A DNA stretch of 64,000 nt from RGIG1918 sp964570895 (GCA_964570895.1 CAZMZD010000004.1:1-64000), one strand, 5' to 3'; positions 45,508 through 54,595 are shown, counted from the first letter of the stretch. Notes: generated by a model from the letters alone, not told the origin. Translations and numbers: made by a program.

Positions 45508-46485
45508 TTAAAGAAGGCTTGCTCTTAATTCTTCACCTGATTTTGGGCTTAGGTAAGCCGGTGCTATATCAAACACTGTTTTGCAACCGCTCACGCCTTC
45601 TTTATTTAACCTGTGAGCAGCTCTTGCGTATGCCACAAGCACACTTGATGTAAATTCAGGGTTTGAATCAAGTTTTAGAGAATATTCAACAATATGGTTT
45701 GTGCCATCGCTTGTTTTGCCACTTCTTAAAACAAAGCCGCCGTGCGGAATGCCGGAGTGATTTTTTTGCATTTCTTCTTTTGTTATAAAGTGAACCGTTG
45801 TGTCATAGTCTGCAAAGTAATTCGGCATTGTTTTAATTTCACGTTCAATTTTTGCCCTATCAGCGCCATTTGCTGCCACCACAAAACATTCTCTTGTGTG
45901 TTTTTCGCGAGTTGTAAGTTCCGGATTTTTGCCTGAACGAACAGCACTTAGTGCACTCTCAACAGGGATTGTGTATTGTTTAGCATCAAGCACACCTTCA
46001 ATTCTTCTAATTGCGTCGCTATGCCCTTGGCTCACACCTTTGCCCCAGAAAGTATAGTCTTTTCCGCAAGGCAAAATTGCATTACCGTAAAGCCTGTTTA
46101 ATGAGAACATTCCAGGGTCCCAACCTACTGAAATTATGGCAATTTTTCCTGATTTTTTTGCAACTTCATCAACTGCCTCATAATGTTCAGGGATTTTTGC
46201 ATGAGTGTCAAAACTATCAATTACGTTAAAATATTGTGCATATTCCGGTGTTTGTTTTGGCAAATCAGTTGCACTTCCGCCGCAAATTACTAAAACATCA
46301 ATGTCATTTTTATATTTTTCAATTTCATCGACTGATATAACGCGTGCTGTTTTGGATTTTATTTTTAAAGAGTCAGGATTTCTGCGAGTGAAAACCGCAA
46401 ATAATTCCATGTCATCATTCATTTCAATTGCTTGTTCAACGCCTCTTCCGAGGTTGCCGTAGCCCAAAATTCCTAATTTAATCAT
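45508..46485 (-). CDS. ddh: meso-Diaminopimelate dehydrogenase
   Basis: 325 aa, the family length. It makes meso-DAP from tetrahydrodipicolinate in one NADPH-dependent step, feeding peptidoglycan and lysine. IKLGILGYGNLGRGVEQAI is the Rossmann loop; SVGWDPGMFSLNRLYGNAI and FWGKGVSQGHSDAIRRIEGV are substrate-site signatures. The ATG at 46485 follows GAGGGAA; the longer frame upstream has no site. It implies a DAP-type wall. No other lysine genes are adjacent. Confidence 0.96.
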   Translation of the reverse strand: MIKLGILGYGNLGRGVEQAIEMNDDMELFAVFTRRNPDSLKIKSKTARVISVDEIEKYKNDIDVLVICGGSATDLPKQTPEYAQYFNVIDSFDTHAKIPEHYEAVDEVAKKSGKIAIISVGWDPGMFSLNRLYGNAILPCGKDYTFWGKGVSQGHSDAIRRIEGVLDAKQYTIPVESALSAVRSGKNPELTTREKHTRECFVVAANGADRAKIEREIKTMPNYFADYDTTVHFITKEEMQKNHSGIPHGGFVLRSGKTSDGTNHIVEYSLKLDSNPEFTSSVLVAYARAAHRLNKEGVSGCKTVFDIAPAYLSPKSGEELRASLL

Positions 46486-46571
46486 TTTTTGTTCCCTCTT
46501 TTTTTCACAAGATATATTACAACTGAAAAAAAACAGTTTCAACACAGAAAACATAAAGAATTTATCAAGAT

Positions 46572-47168
46572 TTACAGTTCTCTTCTACCTTCAAGAGCCT
46601 TTAATAGCGTGAGTTCGTCAGCATATTCAAGCTCTGACCCAAGAGGCAAACCAAATGCAATTCTAGACACTTTCACCCCAAAAGGTTTTAAAAGTTTTGT
46701 AAGATACATACTTGTCGCTTCGCCTTCAACTGTTGGATTGATTGCAAGGATTACTTCTTTAATATCAGCACTGTGCACCCTCTCTAACAATTCGCGAACT
46801 CGAATATCATCAGGGCCTATCCCATCCATTGGCGAAATTAGCCCGCCAAGCACGTGGTACACCCCTTTATATTCATTTGTTCTCTCAATTGCCATCAAGT
46901 CTTTCGTTTCTGCAACGACACAAATTAAATCTTTATTGCGCGTGGGGCTGGAGCATATCTCGCAAGGGCTTGACTGCGACATATTAAAGCACACTTCGCA
47001 ATATTTTATCGTCTTTTTTGCTTCAAGCATTGCGGAGGCAAAATTTTCAACCTCATAATCCGGCAATTTTAGAAGATAAAGAGCAAGCCTTTGCGCCGTT
47101 TTAGGTCCTATCGAAGGCAATTTTTGAAAATACTCTATTAGTTTTGCTAAAGGTTTTGTATATTCCAC
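46572..47168 (-). CDS. recR: Recombination mediator protein RecR
   Basis: 198 aa. RecR works with RecF/RecO to load RecA at gaps. Helix-hairpin-helix PSIGPKTAQRLALYLL, a four-cysteine zinc site (CEVCFNMSQSSPCEIC), then a Toprim domain (LICVVAETKDLMAIERTNEY; INPTVEGEATSMYLTKLLK). It starts with GTG overlapping the ybaB stop (TAGTG), so it is coupled to ybaB, the common pairing. Confidence 0.96.
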   Translation of the reverse strand: MEYTKPLAKLIEYFQKLPSIGPKTAQRLALYLLKLPDYEVENFASAMLEAKKTIKYCEVCFNMSQSSPCEICSSPTRNKDLICVVAETKDLMAIERTNEYKGVYHVLGGLISPMDGIGPDDIRVRELLERVHSADIKEVILAINPTVEGEATSMYLTKLLKPFGVKVSRIAFGLPLGSELEYADELTLLKALEGRREL

Positions 47169-47500
47169 TAGAACAACCCTGGAATTGAAATGCCACCTGT
47201 TAATGTTTTCATTTTAGCTTCCATAGCATCTGTTGCCTTTTTAGTGCCGTTTGTAAGTGCTTCCGTGATTAAATCTTCAAGCATTTCAATTGTTTCAGTG
47301 TCAACAGAATCTGGGTTTTCAGGGTTAATTGCTTCAGGCTTAATTTTAATTCTTTTAAATTTTGCTTGCCCTGTGTATACAACTTCCACCGCACCGCCTG
47401 CGCTTTGAGCTGTGATTTCAACATTTTCAAGTTCTTTTTGTGTTTCAACTAAACGTTTTTGCATTTTTTGCACGTTTTGCATCATGTTCATTATATTCAT
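47168..47500 (-). CDS. ybaB: Nucleoid-associated protein, YbaB/EbfC family
   Basis: 110 aa DNA-binding dimer. MMQNVQKMQKRLVETQKELE is the family's helical start and AGGAVEVVYTGQAKFKRIKI the beta hairpin. GAGGAG precedes the ATG. The gene overlaps recR, a conserved arrangement with a role in DNA repair. Confidence 0.94.
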   Translation of the reverse strand: MNIMNMMQNVQKMQKRLVETQKELENVEITAQSAGGAVEVVYTGQAKFKRIKIKPEAINPENPDSVDTETIEMLEDLITEALTNGTKKATDAMEAKMKTLTGGISIPGLF

Positions 47501-47522
47501 AGAAAAAACTCCTCATTTTTGA

Positions 47523-47528
47523 TAAGAT
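47523..47528 (+). promoter_or_regulatory. -10 box of the protease gene, leaderless spacing
   Basis: TAAGAT lies six bases before the ATG at 47535. No Shine-Dalgarno site is present and the -35 is weak. Confidence 0.55.
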
Positions 47529-47534
47529 TATTAT

Positions 47535-48317
47535 ATGCAAAATTCAACATATCTTCAAGAATGTTTCAATAAAAATAAAATATCAAGATGGCAACAAGGG
47601 TTAATGCCATTAAAATTTTTCATTGCGCCGTTTACTTTTTACTCAAAACAAAGTGAAACTGAAAAATATAAATACAGAGAAATGGTAATTCGCGCGCTTA
47701 ACACTTGGGAATCTTTAAGCAATGGCACTGTTTCGTTTGAAATTGTAACAAACTTAAATGATTCACAAGTTAACTTAGAGTGGAAAAGGGTGGATAGAAA
47801 ATCTCTCGGAATGTGCCATTTTAATTTTGATAAATATGGAAGATATTACTCTGCAGAAGTGCAAATTGGAATTTCTGACGGAATTTTACACAGCAAATAT
47901 ATGGACGATAATGAAGTTTATCACACAATATTGCACGAAATTGGGCATGCCGTGGGGCTTGGGCACTCTCCTTATACGGAAGATATCATGTATACCCCGC
48001 ACCAATACGGAAGAATAAACGTTTCAAAAAGAGATATAAAAACCCTTAAATGGCTTTATAAATTTGAAATTGGGAAAACAGAAAGCGAAATTTTGGCGCT
48101 TCACCCAAACACACCTGCAAAAAATATTGACGAGCTTGTTGGAAAATTATCAGGCGAAAAAAGCCAATTTGAGCAAGTTAAAGACTCTTTACTAAATGCG
48201 CCAAAAAGAAACCTTATTGAAGAAAATCAAAACATTGGTGATTTGAAAAGATATTTAATGCAAATTCACAACCAAAATTTTAATTTAAGCGGCGAAAACA
48301 GAGAAAATAAAGAATAA
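47535..48317 (+). CDS. Matrixin-like zinc metalloprotease without signal peptide
   Basis: 260 aa. LHEIGHAVGLGHS gives the zinc ligands His134, His138 and His144 with catalytic Glu135, and IMYTP supplies the Met-turn (Met152), so it is a metzincin of the matrixin (M10) type. RWQQGLMPLKFFI and RALNTWESLSNGTVSFEIV match the N-terminal part of bacterial relatives. No signal peptide or membrane segment is seen, although most such proteases are secreted. The C-terminal 80 residues are polar and unassigned. Substrate unknown. Confidence 0.85.
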   Translation: MQNSTYLQECFNKNKISRWQQGLMPLKFFIAPFTFYSKQSETEKYKYREMVIRALNTWESLSNGTVSFEIVTNLNDSQVNLEWKRVDRKSLGMCHFNFDKYGRYYSAEVQIGISDGILHSKYMDDNEVYHTILHEIGHAVGLGHSPYTEDIMYTPHQYGRINVSKRDIKTLKWLYKFEIGKTESEILALHPNTPAKNIDELVGKLSGEKSQFEQVKDSLLNAPKRNLIEENQNIGDLKRYLMQIHNQNFNLSGENRENKE

Positions 48318-48408
48318 ATATTACGTTTTTTAACAAAAAATCTTCAAGTACTAACTATATGTTGAAAAAATTGATATAATAAATTTGTTAGGTATGTGGA
48401 GATATTAT

Positions 48409-49464
48409 ATGCCACCAATTCATATTTCAGACGAAGAGTATGCAGAACTTTTAAAAGGTTATGACTACAATTTCAAAAAAGGCGATTTAGTAAAAGGCAC
48501 GGTTATTAATTACGATTCAGAAGGCGCAATAATTGATATCGGCTCTAAAACAAGCGCTCTTTGCCCAAGTTCAGAAATAAAAAATAACAAAGAAGATGTT
48601 ATTGAACAAATTTTAGAAAAACATAAGGAATATGAATTTTTAATCATTGACGACGAAGACGAAAACGGCAAATTTACCGTTTCGTATAAACGAGTGGCAG
48701 CGGCATACAGCATTAAAAAGCTTGAAGAAATTAAAGCCAAAGATGAAGTTGTGACAGGCATTATCGCGCAATCTGTAAAAGGCGGTTTGCTTGTTGATGT
48801 TATGGGTGTTCGCGGGTTTGTTCCTTCAAGCCATTTAAGGCTCAGAGAAGATGAAAGCAATATCATCGGAAAAGAAATTGAACTTAAAATTTTAACTCTC
48901 GACAGCGCACAAAATAACTTCATTTTGTCTAATAGAAAAGTTTATACGGACAGTTTAGAAGAAATAAGAAAAGACATTTTCTCCCAACTTGAAGAAGGGC
49001 AGGTTGTTAAAGGAGAAGTTGTCCGCATTACGGATTTTGGCGCTTTTGTTGATATCGGAGGCGTTGACGCTCTGCTTCCTTTAAGTCAAATTTCTTGGCG
49101 CTGGGTGGAACACCCTTCAGACCTTTTAAAAATTGGCGAAAAAATTAATGTTGAAATTTTAAATATAGATTTTAACAAACACAGAGTTTCGCTTAGCTTG
49201 AAAAATTTAGAACCCGACCCATGGGTTGAAGCAAAAGGCAAAATTGCAGAAGGCATGAAACTTAAAGGCAAAATCATTCGCATTAAGCACTTTGGCGCTT
49301 TTGTTGAAGTATATCCCGCAGTTGAAGCCTTGCTTCCGCAAGCAGATGTTATCGAATATCAAAACAAAGAAAACACCATTCTTTCAGAAAATGATGAAAT
49401 TGATGTGGTTATCACAAAATTCAACCCTGAAGACAGGCGCATAGCGCTTAGCATTAGTGAATAA
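48409..49464 (+). CDS. rpsA: 30S ribosomal protein S1
   Basis: 351 aa from the ATG at 48409, with GTGGAG 8 bases upstream. Four S1 RNA-binding domains: about residues 18-85 (KGDLVKGTVINYDSEGAIID), 105-165 (VVTGIIAQSVKGGLLVDV), 190-262 (KGEVVRITDFGAFVDIGG) and 275-350 (KGKIIRIKHFGAFVEVYPAV). The third and fourth are best conserved. S1 of E. coli has six domains and Cyanobacteria three, so four is in between. A TATAAT at about 48376 serves as promoter. S1 would matter for messages without a Shine-Dalgarno site. Confidence 0.88.
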   Translation: MPPIHISDEEYAELLKGYDYNFKKGDLVKGTVINYDSEGAIIDIGSKTSALCPSSEIKNNKEDVIEQILEKHKEYEFLIIDDEDENGKFTVSYKRVAAAYSIKKLEEIKAKDEVVTGIIAQSVKGGLLVDVMGVRGFVPSSHLRLREDESNIIGKEIELKILTLDSAQNNFILSNRKVYTDSLEEIRKDIFSQLEEGQVVKGEVVRITDFGAFVDIGGVDALLPLSQISWRWVEHPSDLLKIGEKINVEILNIDFNKHRVSLSLKNLEPDPWVEAKGKIAEGMKLKGKIIRIKHFGAFVEVYPAVEALLPQADVIEYQNKENTILSENDEIDVVITKFNPEDRRIALSISE

Positions 49465-50583
49465 TTATTCAAACACTATTTCATAGGTTAAATCTGCTTT
49501 TTGACGTGTGTTTAAAGGCGTATCTTTCCATAATTTAACACGAATTGCAGCAGGAATGTCTTGGACTATTATTTCATATCTCGTATCGCGCGGAGAATAA
49601 TTATTGCAACCCTCAGGAAGCCCGCAAGCATAACCTTTGTGCCAAAAACCGCGGGGCTCTGAAACACTTAATGCTATATTGTCATCAACATTGCTAAAGC
49701 CAATATTATGATATTTTGTTGCAAAAATTGCATTGTAGCCTAAATCTCTCGGGTTTGCCGTTTCAAGATAAACATAAGGCCTATAACCAACTTTGGCAAC
49801 AATAGAGGACATATCTATATGCGTCGTGATGGTTTTCAAATCTTTGTAATATACAACTTTGCTTGGAATAAAATAAAGAGATTTGTCGCATTTGTCGTAT
49901 GAATTATTAAAATATGTCGGTATTAAAGGGTGCAAAATTAATTCAGGATTTAAAATCATTAAAGATTCACGAGAACCGCCAATGCCGATATTATAATTAG
50001 GCCCCTCTGTGCCAACGCATGCCACTTGACGAGCGCCAATCCAAGGGGTGTTGTCTGCAATATCAAAAACATTTCTTGAAGGCTCATAATCCTTTAAATC
50101 ATAGAAAACAGGAGAAGTTTTAACCGCTTTTTTCCGCATATCAAGAATTTCTTGAGAACTTAAACCTGAAAAAGGTATCATTTCATTAATTCTAATTTCT
50201 TCGCCATTTTCTCTGAATGTTATTTCATAATATAAGTCTTTGTTTTTGACATTTGTTTTTCTAATTTTTTCAGCACTATGACTAGTTGTTGCACTATTGT
50301 TATTAGCTTTTTTTATCGAAGATTCAAGCATAGACGGCATTCTTGCAACAATTATTACATTAAATATAAGCACCATAATTAAGATTGGCAAAAAAGCCAC
50401 ATTAATGCCATTTGTTGTGAACTTTTTACCGCAAAAGTTACAAGTTTTTGCGTCGTAATCAATTAATTCATGGCAAAACCCGCACTCGCATTTCCTTTTT
50501 GTGCCACACATTGGACACTTATTTTGGAAAAAACCAATTTTATAACCGCAAATCGGACATATACTAATAAATTTTTTTTCCAT
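49465..50583 (-). CDS. Zinc-ribbon membrane protein, unknown function
   Basis: 372 aa from the ATG at 50583 (GGAGTG upstream). Two zinc ribbons at the N-terminus: CPICGYKIGFFQNKCPMCG and CGFCHELIDYDAKTCNFCG. One membrane segment follows at about 68-90 (FLPILIMVLIFNVIIVARMP), so the ribbons face the cytoplasm and about 280 residues lie outside. The outer domain is unrecognised, with single words such as YVYLETANPRDLGYNAIFAT. It converges on rpsA with no gap between the stop codons. Confidence 0.75.
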   Translation of the reverse strand: MEKKFISICPICGYKIGFFQNKCPMCGTKRKCECGFCHELIDYDAKTCNFCGKKFTTNGINVAFLPILIMVLIFNVIIVARMPSMLESSIKKANNNSATTSHSAEKIRKTNVKNKDLYYEITFRENGEEIRINEMIPFSGLSSQEILDMRKKAVKTSPVFYDLKDYEPSRNVFDIADNTPWIGARQVACVGTEGPNYNIGIGGSRESLMILNPELILHPLIPTYFNNSYDKCDKSLYFIPSKVVYYKDLKTITTHIDMSSIVAKVGYRPYVYLETANPRDLGYNAIFATKYHNIGFSNVDDNIALSVSEPRGFWHKGYACGLPEGCNNYSPRDTRYEIIVQDIPAAIRVKLWKDTPLNTRQKADLTYEIVFE

Positions 50584-50619
50584 ATTCAGCACTCCGCTAC
50601 GCACAAAGTATAACATTTA

Positions 50620-50654
50620 TTGCAATAGTTCAGCAAGAGTTGTAAAATTTTCCT
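50620..50654 (+). promoter_or_regulatory. Leaderless promoter of pheA
   Basis: TTGCAA (50620-50625), 17 bases, TAAAAT (50643-50648), six bases, ATG. No ribosome binding site. Confidence 0.78.
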
Positions 50655-51482
50655 ATGGAAAATAATAAAAAACTTTTATATTTAGGGCCTAGTGGTTCAT
50701 ATTCGCAAATTGCGATGGAAAAAGTCAATAAAAAAATATTGAAAGATTATGAGCCAAAAAGCATATCAACAATCAAAAAAATTCTTGATATTTTGCCTGA
50801 AAATCCTTCATATTACGGCGTTTTGCCAATAGAAAATTCTCTTGAAGGAATAGTTCGCGAAACGATAGATAACTTAGCTTCATCTGAACTTAAAATTATG
50901 GCAGAAATTCTTGTTCAGGTGGAACATTCACTAATTTCAAACGACAAAATCGAAAACATAACTCACATTGTTTCGCACCCGCAAGCACTTGCGCAATGTC
51001 AAAATTATATTTCACAAAATTTTGGCTCTGACATTGAACTTATAAGCTCATCCTCCACTTCAAATTCAGCAAAAATTGTGAGCGAAAAAGGCGCAGGATA
51101 CGCGTCCATCGCAAATGAATATTGTGCAGAATTATACAATTTAAACATTTTGGCAAAAAAAATAAACGATAACCCTGCAAATTACACTCGTTTCGTGCTT
51201 ATCGGGAAGGAAAATTTAAATTTACCATGTAATAGAACATCGCTTGCTTTCACGACAAAAAATGAATCAGGCGCGCTTTTGCGTGTTCTTGAAGTGTTTA
51301 AAAAATATGATTTGAATTTAATTTACATTGAAAGCAGGCCTTCTAAAAAAGTGCTCGGGGAGTATATTTTCTTTGCCGATGTTGATAAAGGCTTTCACAT
51401 GATAGAGCCTGCAATCAAAGAAGTGGCTTCAATTTGCAACTTCTCAAGAGTGCTTGGAGCATATTCCGTTATCCAAGATTAA
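50655..51482 (+). CDS. pheA: Prephenate dehydratase
   Basis: 275 aa, monofunctional. It turns prephenate into phenylpyruvate for phenylalanine synthesis. The catalytic domain covers about 1-185 (YLGPSGSYSQIAMEK; YYGVLPIENSLEGIVRETID; NPANYTRFVLIG with the conserved Thr-Arg-Phe). The ACT regulatory domain follows (ESGALLRVLEVFKKYDLNLI; IESRPSKK), so feedback inhibition by phenylalanine is likely. No chorismate mutase domain. Its 3' end overlaps the convergent glycosyltransferase by 14 bases. Confidence 0.95.
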   Translation: MENNKKLLYLGPSGSYSQIAMEKVNKKILKDYEPKSISTIKKILDILPENPSYYGVLPIENSLEGIVRETIDNLASSELKIMAEILVQVEHSLISNDKIENITHIVSHPQALAQCQNYISQNFGSDIELISSSSTSNSAKIVSEKGAGYASIANEYCAELYNLNILAKKINDNPANYTRFVLIGKENLNLPCNRTSLAFTTKNESGALLRVLEVFKKYDLNLIYIESRPSKKVLGEYIFFADVDKGFHMIEPAIKEVASICNFSRVLGAYSVIQD

Positions 51483-52419
51483 TTTCTTGCATTAACTTAT
51501 ATTTTTTATCCATAAAAAATAATGGGTGCCTCGTTGCAAGCTTTAAAAAACCTAAGTGCTTAAGGGCTTTGTCTTCTCTTTGCCAAGCGGCATAAGAGTC
51601 TAGCCTAAATTCTGTGAGCTTGTGCGCTCGAAGATAATCTTCTTGTTTTGGCTGATAACAACCAAAACCCTTTTTCCAAGGCTTGTAAGCGCCGGTGTAG
51701 TGTATGATTGCAGGGTTTTCAATTGCTTTTTTATATTCTTCTAAATCTTCATATTCAGCCCAAATGTTTATTGGGCAATATTGCAAATTCCACCTTAAAT
51801 CAAGAAATTTTACTTTTTGAATAAATAATTTATTTAAAGCGATTTTATCGTATCGCGCGTGTTTTCTGGAATTTTTAAGCGCCATATAAACTGCACGTTC
51901 TGAAATGTTTTCGTCATTCCATTTTTTACAATTTATAACCATCAAACCGGTGTTAAAAAACTTATTTTTTTTATCTAAATATTTTCTCGATAATTTTTTA
52001 GTATAAGCATCTTCAACCGCAAGCACATAATTATCTTCAAAATCCATATCCCATAAAGGTTTTAGGCTTTCTTTTGCAACAGTATCCGCTTCAAGATAAA
52101 TAACCCTTTCTAAATTTTTAATACCTGCGACTTGCGGCACTAAAACAGACCAAAATGTATATTCAGGATAATTTGATATTTTATATTTTTTTAAAATAGT
52201 GTCATCTATTTTATTAAATTCAATTCTTGTGTTTTTATAGCTTTGCGCAATTTGAGATAGGCTTCTTTTGGAATTTTCGCTCAAGGTGCCATCTAAAATA
52301 TGAAAAACAAGATTTTCATCTCTTGTTGTTTCGCAAACACTCGTCACTGCAACAACTGCTTGTTCGGTGTAATTATCATTATGGGCAAGAGCTATATGTA
52401 TTTCACTATTTTTTTGCAT
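51469..52419 (-). CDS. Glycosyltransferase family 8 protein
   Basis: 316 aa from the ATG at 52419. A GT-A fold retaining sugar transferase, most like LPS galactosyl/glucosyltransferases. The start IHIALAHNDNYTEQAVVAV and the metal-site strand RVIYLEADTVAKESLKPLWD are typical, but the usual DxD is E-A-D. NTGLMVINCKKW and IIHYTGAYKPWKKG complete the active site. The acceptor is unknown; lipopolysaccharide or capsule is plausible. Its start codon sits on the -35 of the divergent permease promoter. Confidence 0.88.
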   Translation of the reverse strand: MQKNSEIHIALAHNDNYTEQAVVAVTSVCETTRDENLVFHILDGTLSENSKRSLSQIAQSYKNTRIEFNKIDDTILKKYKISNYPEYTFWSVLVPQVAGIKNLERVIYLEADTVAKESLKPLWDMDFEDNYVLAVEDAYTKKLSRKYLDKKNKFFNTGLMVINCKKWNDENISERAVYMALKNSRKHARYDKIALNKLFIQKVKFLDLRWNLQYCPINIWAEYEDLEEYKKAIENPAIIHYTGAYKPWKKGFGCYQPKQEDYLRAHKLTEFRLDSYAAWQREDKALKHLGFLKLATRHPLFFMDKKYKLMQEINLG

Positions 52420-52442
52420 ACAGTTTAATTTTAACATATAAT
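52414..52442 (+). promoter_or_regulatory. Leaderless promoter of the TauE/SafE permease gene
   Basis: TTGCAT (52414-52419), 17 bases, TATAAT (52437-52442), six bases, ATG at 52449. The -35 includes the start codon of the divergent glycosyltransferase gene (52417-52419). Confidence 0.8.
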
Positions 52443-52448
52443 TTTTCT

Positions 52449-53195
52449 ATGGAACAACTCGCAATTTTAACAATTTGTACTATTTCAGGAATTTTTACAG
52501 GGCTTTTAGGCATTGGCGGCGGGCTTATTATAATTCCCGCTTTTATGATAATTTTGCCGATGTTCGGAATTTCTCATTTTAACCCACACCAAATAATTGC
52601 AATCAGCTCAACTTGCGTTTTCTTCAACAGTTGGTCCGGATTATTTTATAGAAGAAAAGAAAAATTTTTAGACAAAAAATTTGTTATATGCGTGTCTATC
52701 GCGGTTATAATCGGCACGTTGATTAGCGCATACGCAACATCTTACGCGCCTGTTAAACCAATTTTTGTAATTTATATTTTGGTTTGCCTTTTGTCGATTT
52801 ATTTAATGAAACATGAAGTGCATTTTGAATTCAGAAACAATTCTCTTTTATATTTGCTTTTTGGCTTTATAGGCGCAATAAGCGCCGCAATCGGAATTGG
52901 CGGAGCAGTTTTATTTGCAACGGTTCTCAAATGCTTTAGGAAAGAAACCACAAAAGAACTTTTGCCAACAATCACCCTAATTGTCGCAGTTCATGCGCTA
53001 TTTGCATTTCTCGGGAAAGTGTTTGCGGGAGCAGTTGTGTTTTCTGTAATTCCTGCAGCCATCATTGCAAGTGTCATAGGCGCAAAAATCGGGGTTAAAA
53101 TTTCTAAAAAATTAAGCACAAGAATAATTGAAAACTTAATGGTTCTAATTCTTGTAATTGCAATAATTCGTGTCGGATTTGAATTTTTTAACTAA
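52449..53195 (+). CDS. TauE/SafE-family membrane permease
   Basis: 248 aa from the ATG at 52449; the frame runs further upstream only across the divergent gene. About eight membrane segments in two repeats, each with the family glycine-rich turn: GLLGIGGGLIIIPAF near residue 20 and SAAIGIGGAVLFATV near 140. Family members export or import sulfonates, sulfite or sulfoacetate; the substrate here is not indicated by neighbours. The message is predicted to be leaderless. Confidence 0.9.
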   Translation: MEQLAILTICTISGIFTGLLGIGGGLIIIPAFMIILPMFGISHFNPHQIIAISSTCVFFNSWSGLFYRRKEKFLDKKFVICVSIAVIIGTLISAYATSYAPVKPIFVIYILVCLLSIYLMKHEVHFEFRNNSLLYLLFGFIGAISAAIGIGGAVLFATVLKCFRKETTKELLPTITLIVAVHALFAFLGKVFAGAVVFSVIPAAIIASVIGAKIGVKISKKLSTRIIENLMVLILVIAIIRVGFEFFN

Positions 53196-53205
53196 AACTT
53201 AAAGT

Positions 53206-53637
53206 TTAAGATTGCATCATACTGAATTCAGATTGTGCGTTTTCTTTTGTGATATCTCTCATGCCATCAATGTCAGCGTCTATTGCTTCAACCTCTGTTT
53301 CAACTTGTTCTTGCTGCAATTCGTATGGTTTTTCTTTTCTATTCCATTCGTCTTGAAGTTTTTGAGTTTCTCTATTTTGTTTTTGAATTAATTTTTGTTG
53401 TTCAGTTATAAGTTCTTGATATTGTTGAGTATAATCTGAAGCGTTCGCGTCTAAGCCATCAAGCTGAACTTGTATTTGTTGGTTTTCAATTTCTTGCTGG
53501 TTATTTAAAAGCTCCATTGCGTTTGAAGCTGCATTTTGCATACGCATAAGAGTTTCTTGAATATCCATTAATATCCCGTTTTTTGAATTTTTTTGAGAAA
53601 TTAATGCTAATAGATTTAATAAATTACCTGCAATCAT
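53206..53637 (-). CDS. Hypothetical coiled-coil protein
   Basis: 143 aa, unrecognised. Residues about 40-120 are Gln/Glu-rich heptads (NNQQEIENQQIQVQLDGLDA, then TEQQKLIQKQNRETQKLQDE), a long coiled coil. The first 15 residues are hydrophobic (MIAGNLLNLLALIS) and may anchor it. The ATG at 53637 has GAGG 6-7 bases before it; MDIQETLMRM at codon 24 is an alternative start without the hydrophobic part. Confidence 0.65.
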   Translation of the reverse strand: MIAGNLLNLLALISQKNSKNGILMDIQETLMRMQNAASNAMELLNNQQEIENQQIQVQLDGLDANASDYTQQYQELITEQQKLIQKQNRETQKLQDEWNRKEKPYELQQEQVETEVEAIDADIDGMRDITKENAQSEFSMMQS

Positions 53638-53739
53638 ATAAGCCTCAGATGTTTACTCTTAAATTAATAAAAACAAAATATATATAAATCATGCTAAATT
53701 TATATACTTTTTTTACAAAAGTTAACATTTGAAATAGCG

Positions 53740-54537
53740 TTATTTCACCCGCGCCAACAAGAAAAATCTAATAATTTTATTAAGCAAAGTTTGGGGTATA
53801 AATTTTGAAAATTGTGCAATTTTCGCGTCGCGCCCAACAGTATAGGAAGCATGGGGATTTTTTGCTTTTAGCGCTTTTAAAATAGTCCGTGCAACAATTT
53901 TTGGCTCAAGCCCCGTTTGTTCGTTCTTTTTTGCGTTTTCAATTAAAAATTTGCCTGTTTTTTCATATTTTCCAACAAAATTTTTGAAATTATTTTCGTT
54001 CAATTTTATAGAGCTGCTCCAAAACGGGGTTTTTATGACCCCCGGCTTAATTGAAACCGTTTTGATACCTGTTTCAACTGAAAACAAGTTTAAAATAACA
54101 TCACCTGCCGCTTTTGAAGAACAATAAGGCGAGATAAAGGGAAAAATCCCAAAAGCAGACATGGAACTGACATTTATAATCCTTCCGCATTTTGGCATAA
54201 TTTTTTGAGCAAAATTTTTAAGAAGCTTAAACAATCCAAAGAAATTTATATCAAATTGTTCTCGAAGCGCACTCTCGTCCATATATTCAATTGGGCTTGA
54301 AATTGCAATCCCTGCAAAATTTATAAGCGCATATAATTCATCAAAACCTGAAGCAAGATTTATGACAGACTCATCATCTGAAACATCAAGAAAATTGTGT
54401 TCTAAGTCAGAATTTTCTTGCGCAATTTCGCTTCTTGCCGCAAGATGAATTTCAAAATCACTTTCACGTCTTATAAGTTTTATTAGCTCTTTTGCAATCG
54501 CTGAATTAGCGCCTGTTATTAATATTTTTTTCTTCAT
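53740..54537 (-). CDS. Short-chain dehydrogenase/reductase
   Basis: 265 aa from the ATG at 54537; TATAAT lies six bases before it, so the longer upstream frame is not in the message. NAD(P)-binding loop ILITGANSAIAKELI, then NFAG (73-76), catalytic Ser125, Tyr138 and Lys142 (SSMSAFG..SPYCSSKAA). PGVIKTPFW is the classical post-active-site motif. The substrate is unknown. It diverges from the sugar-kinase operon, separated by 64 bases that hold both promoters. Confidence 0.9.
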   Translation of the reverse strand: MKKKILITGANSAIAKELIKLIRRESDFEIHLAARSEIAQENSDLEHNFLDVSDDESVINLASGFDELYALINFAGIAISSPIEYMDESALREQFDINFFGLFKLLKNFAQKIMPKCGRIINVSSMSAFGIFPFISPYCSSKAAGDVILNLFSVETGIKTVSIKPGVIKTPFWSSSIKLNENNFKNFVGKYEKTGKFLIENAKKNEQTGLEPKIVARTILKALKAKNPHASYTVGRDAKIAQFSKFIPQTLLNKIIRFFLLARVK

Positions 54538-54543
54538 TTGATT

Positions 54544-54549
54544 ATTATA
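54544..54549 (-). promoter_or_regulatory. -10 box of the SDR gene, leaderless spacing
   Basis: TATAAT on the minus strand, six bases (AATCAA) before the ATG at 54537. Confidence 0.7.
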
Positions 54550-54565
54550 CTCTAAAATGCTAAAG

Positions 54566-54595
54566 TTGGCGTTTTTCAATTAAATATGGTACTAT
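54566..54595 (+). promoter_or_regulatory. Leaderless promoter of the sugar kinase-his operon
   Basis: TTGGCG (54566-54571), 18 bases, TACTAT (54590-54595), six bases, ATG at 54602. It lies back-to-back with the SDR promoter. Confidence 0.72.
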
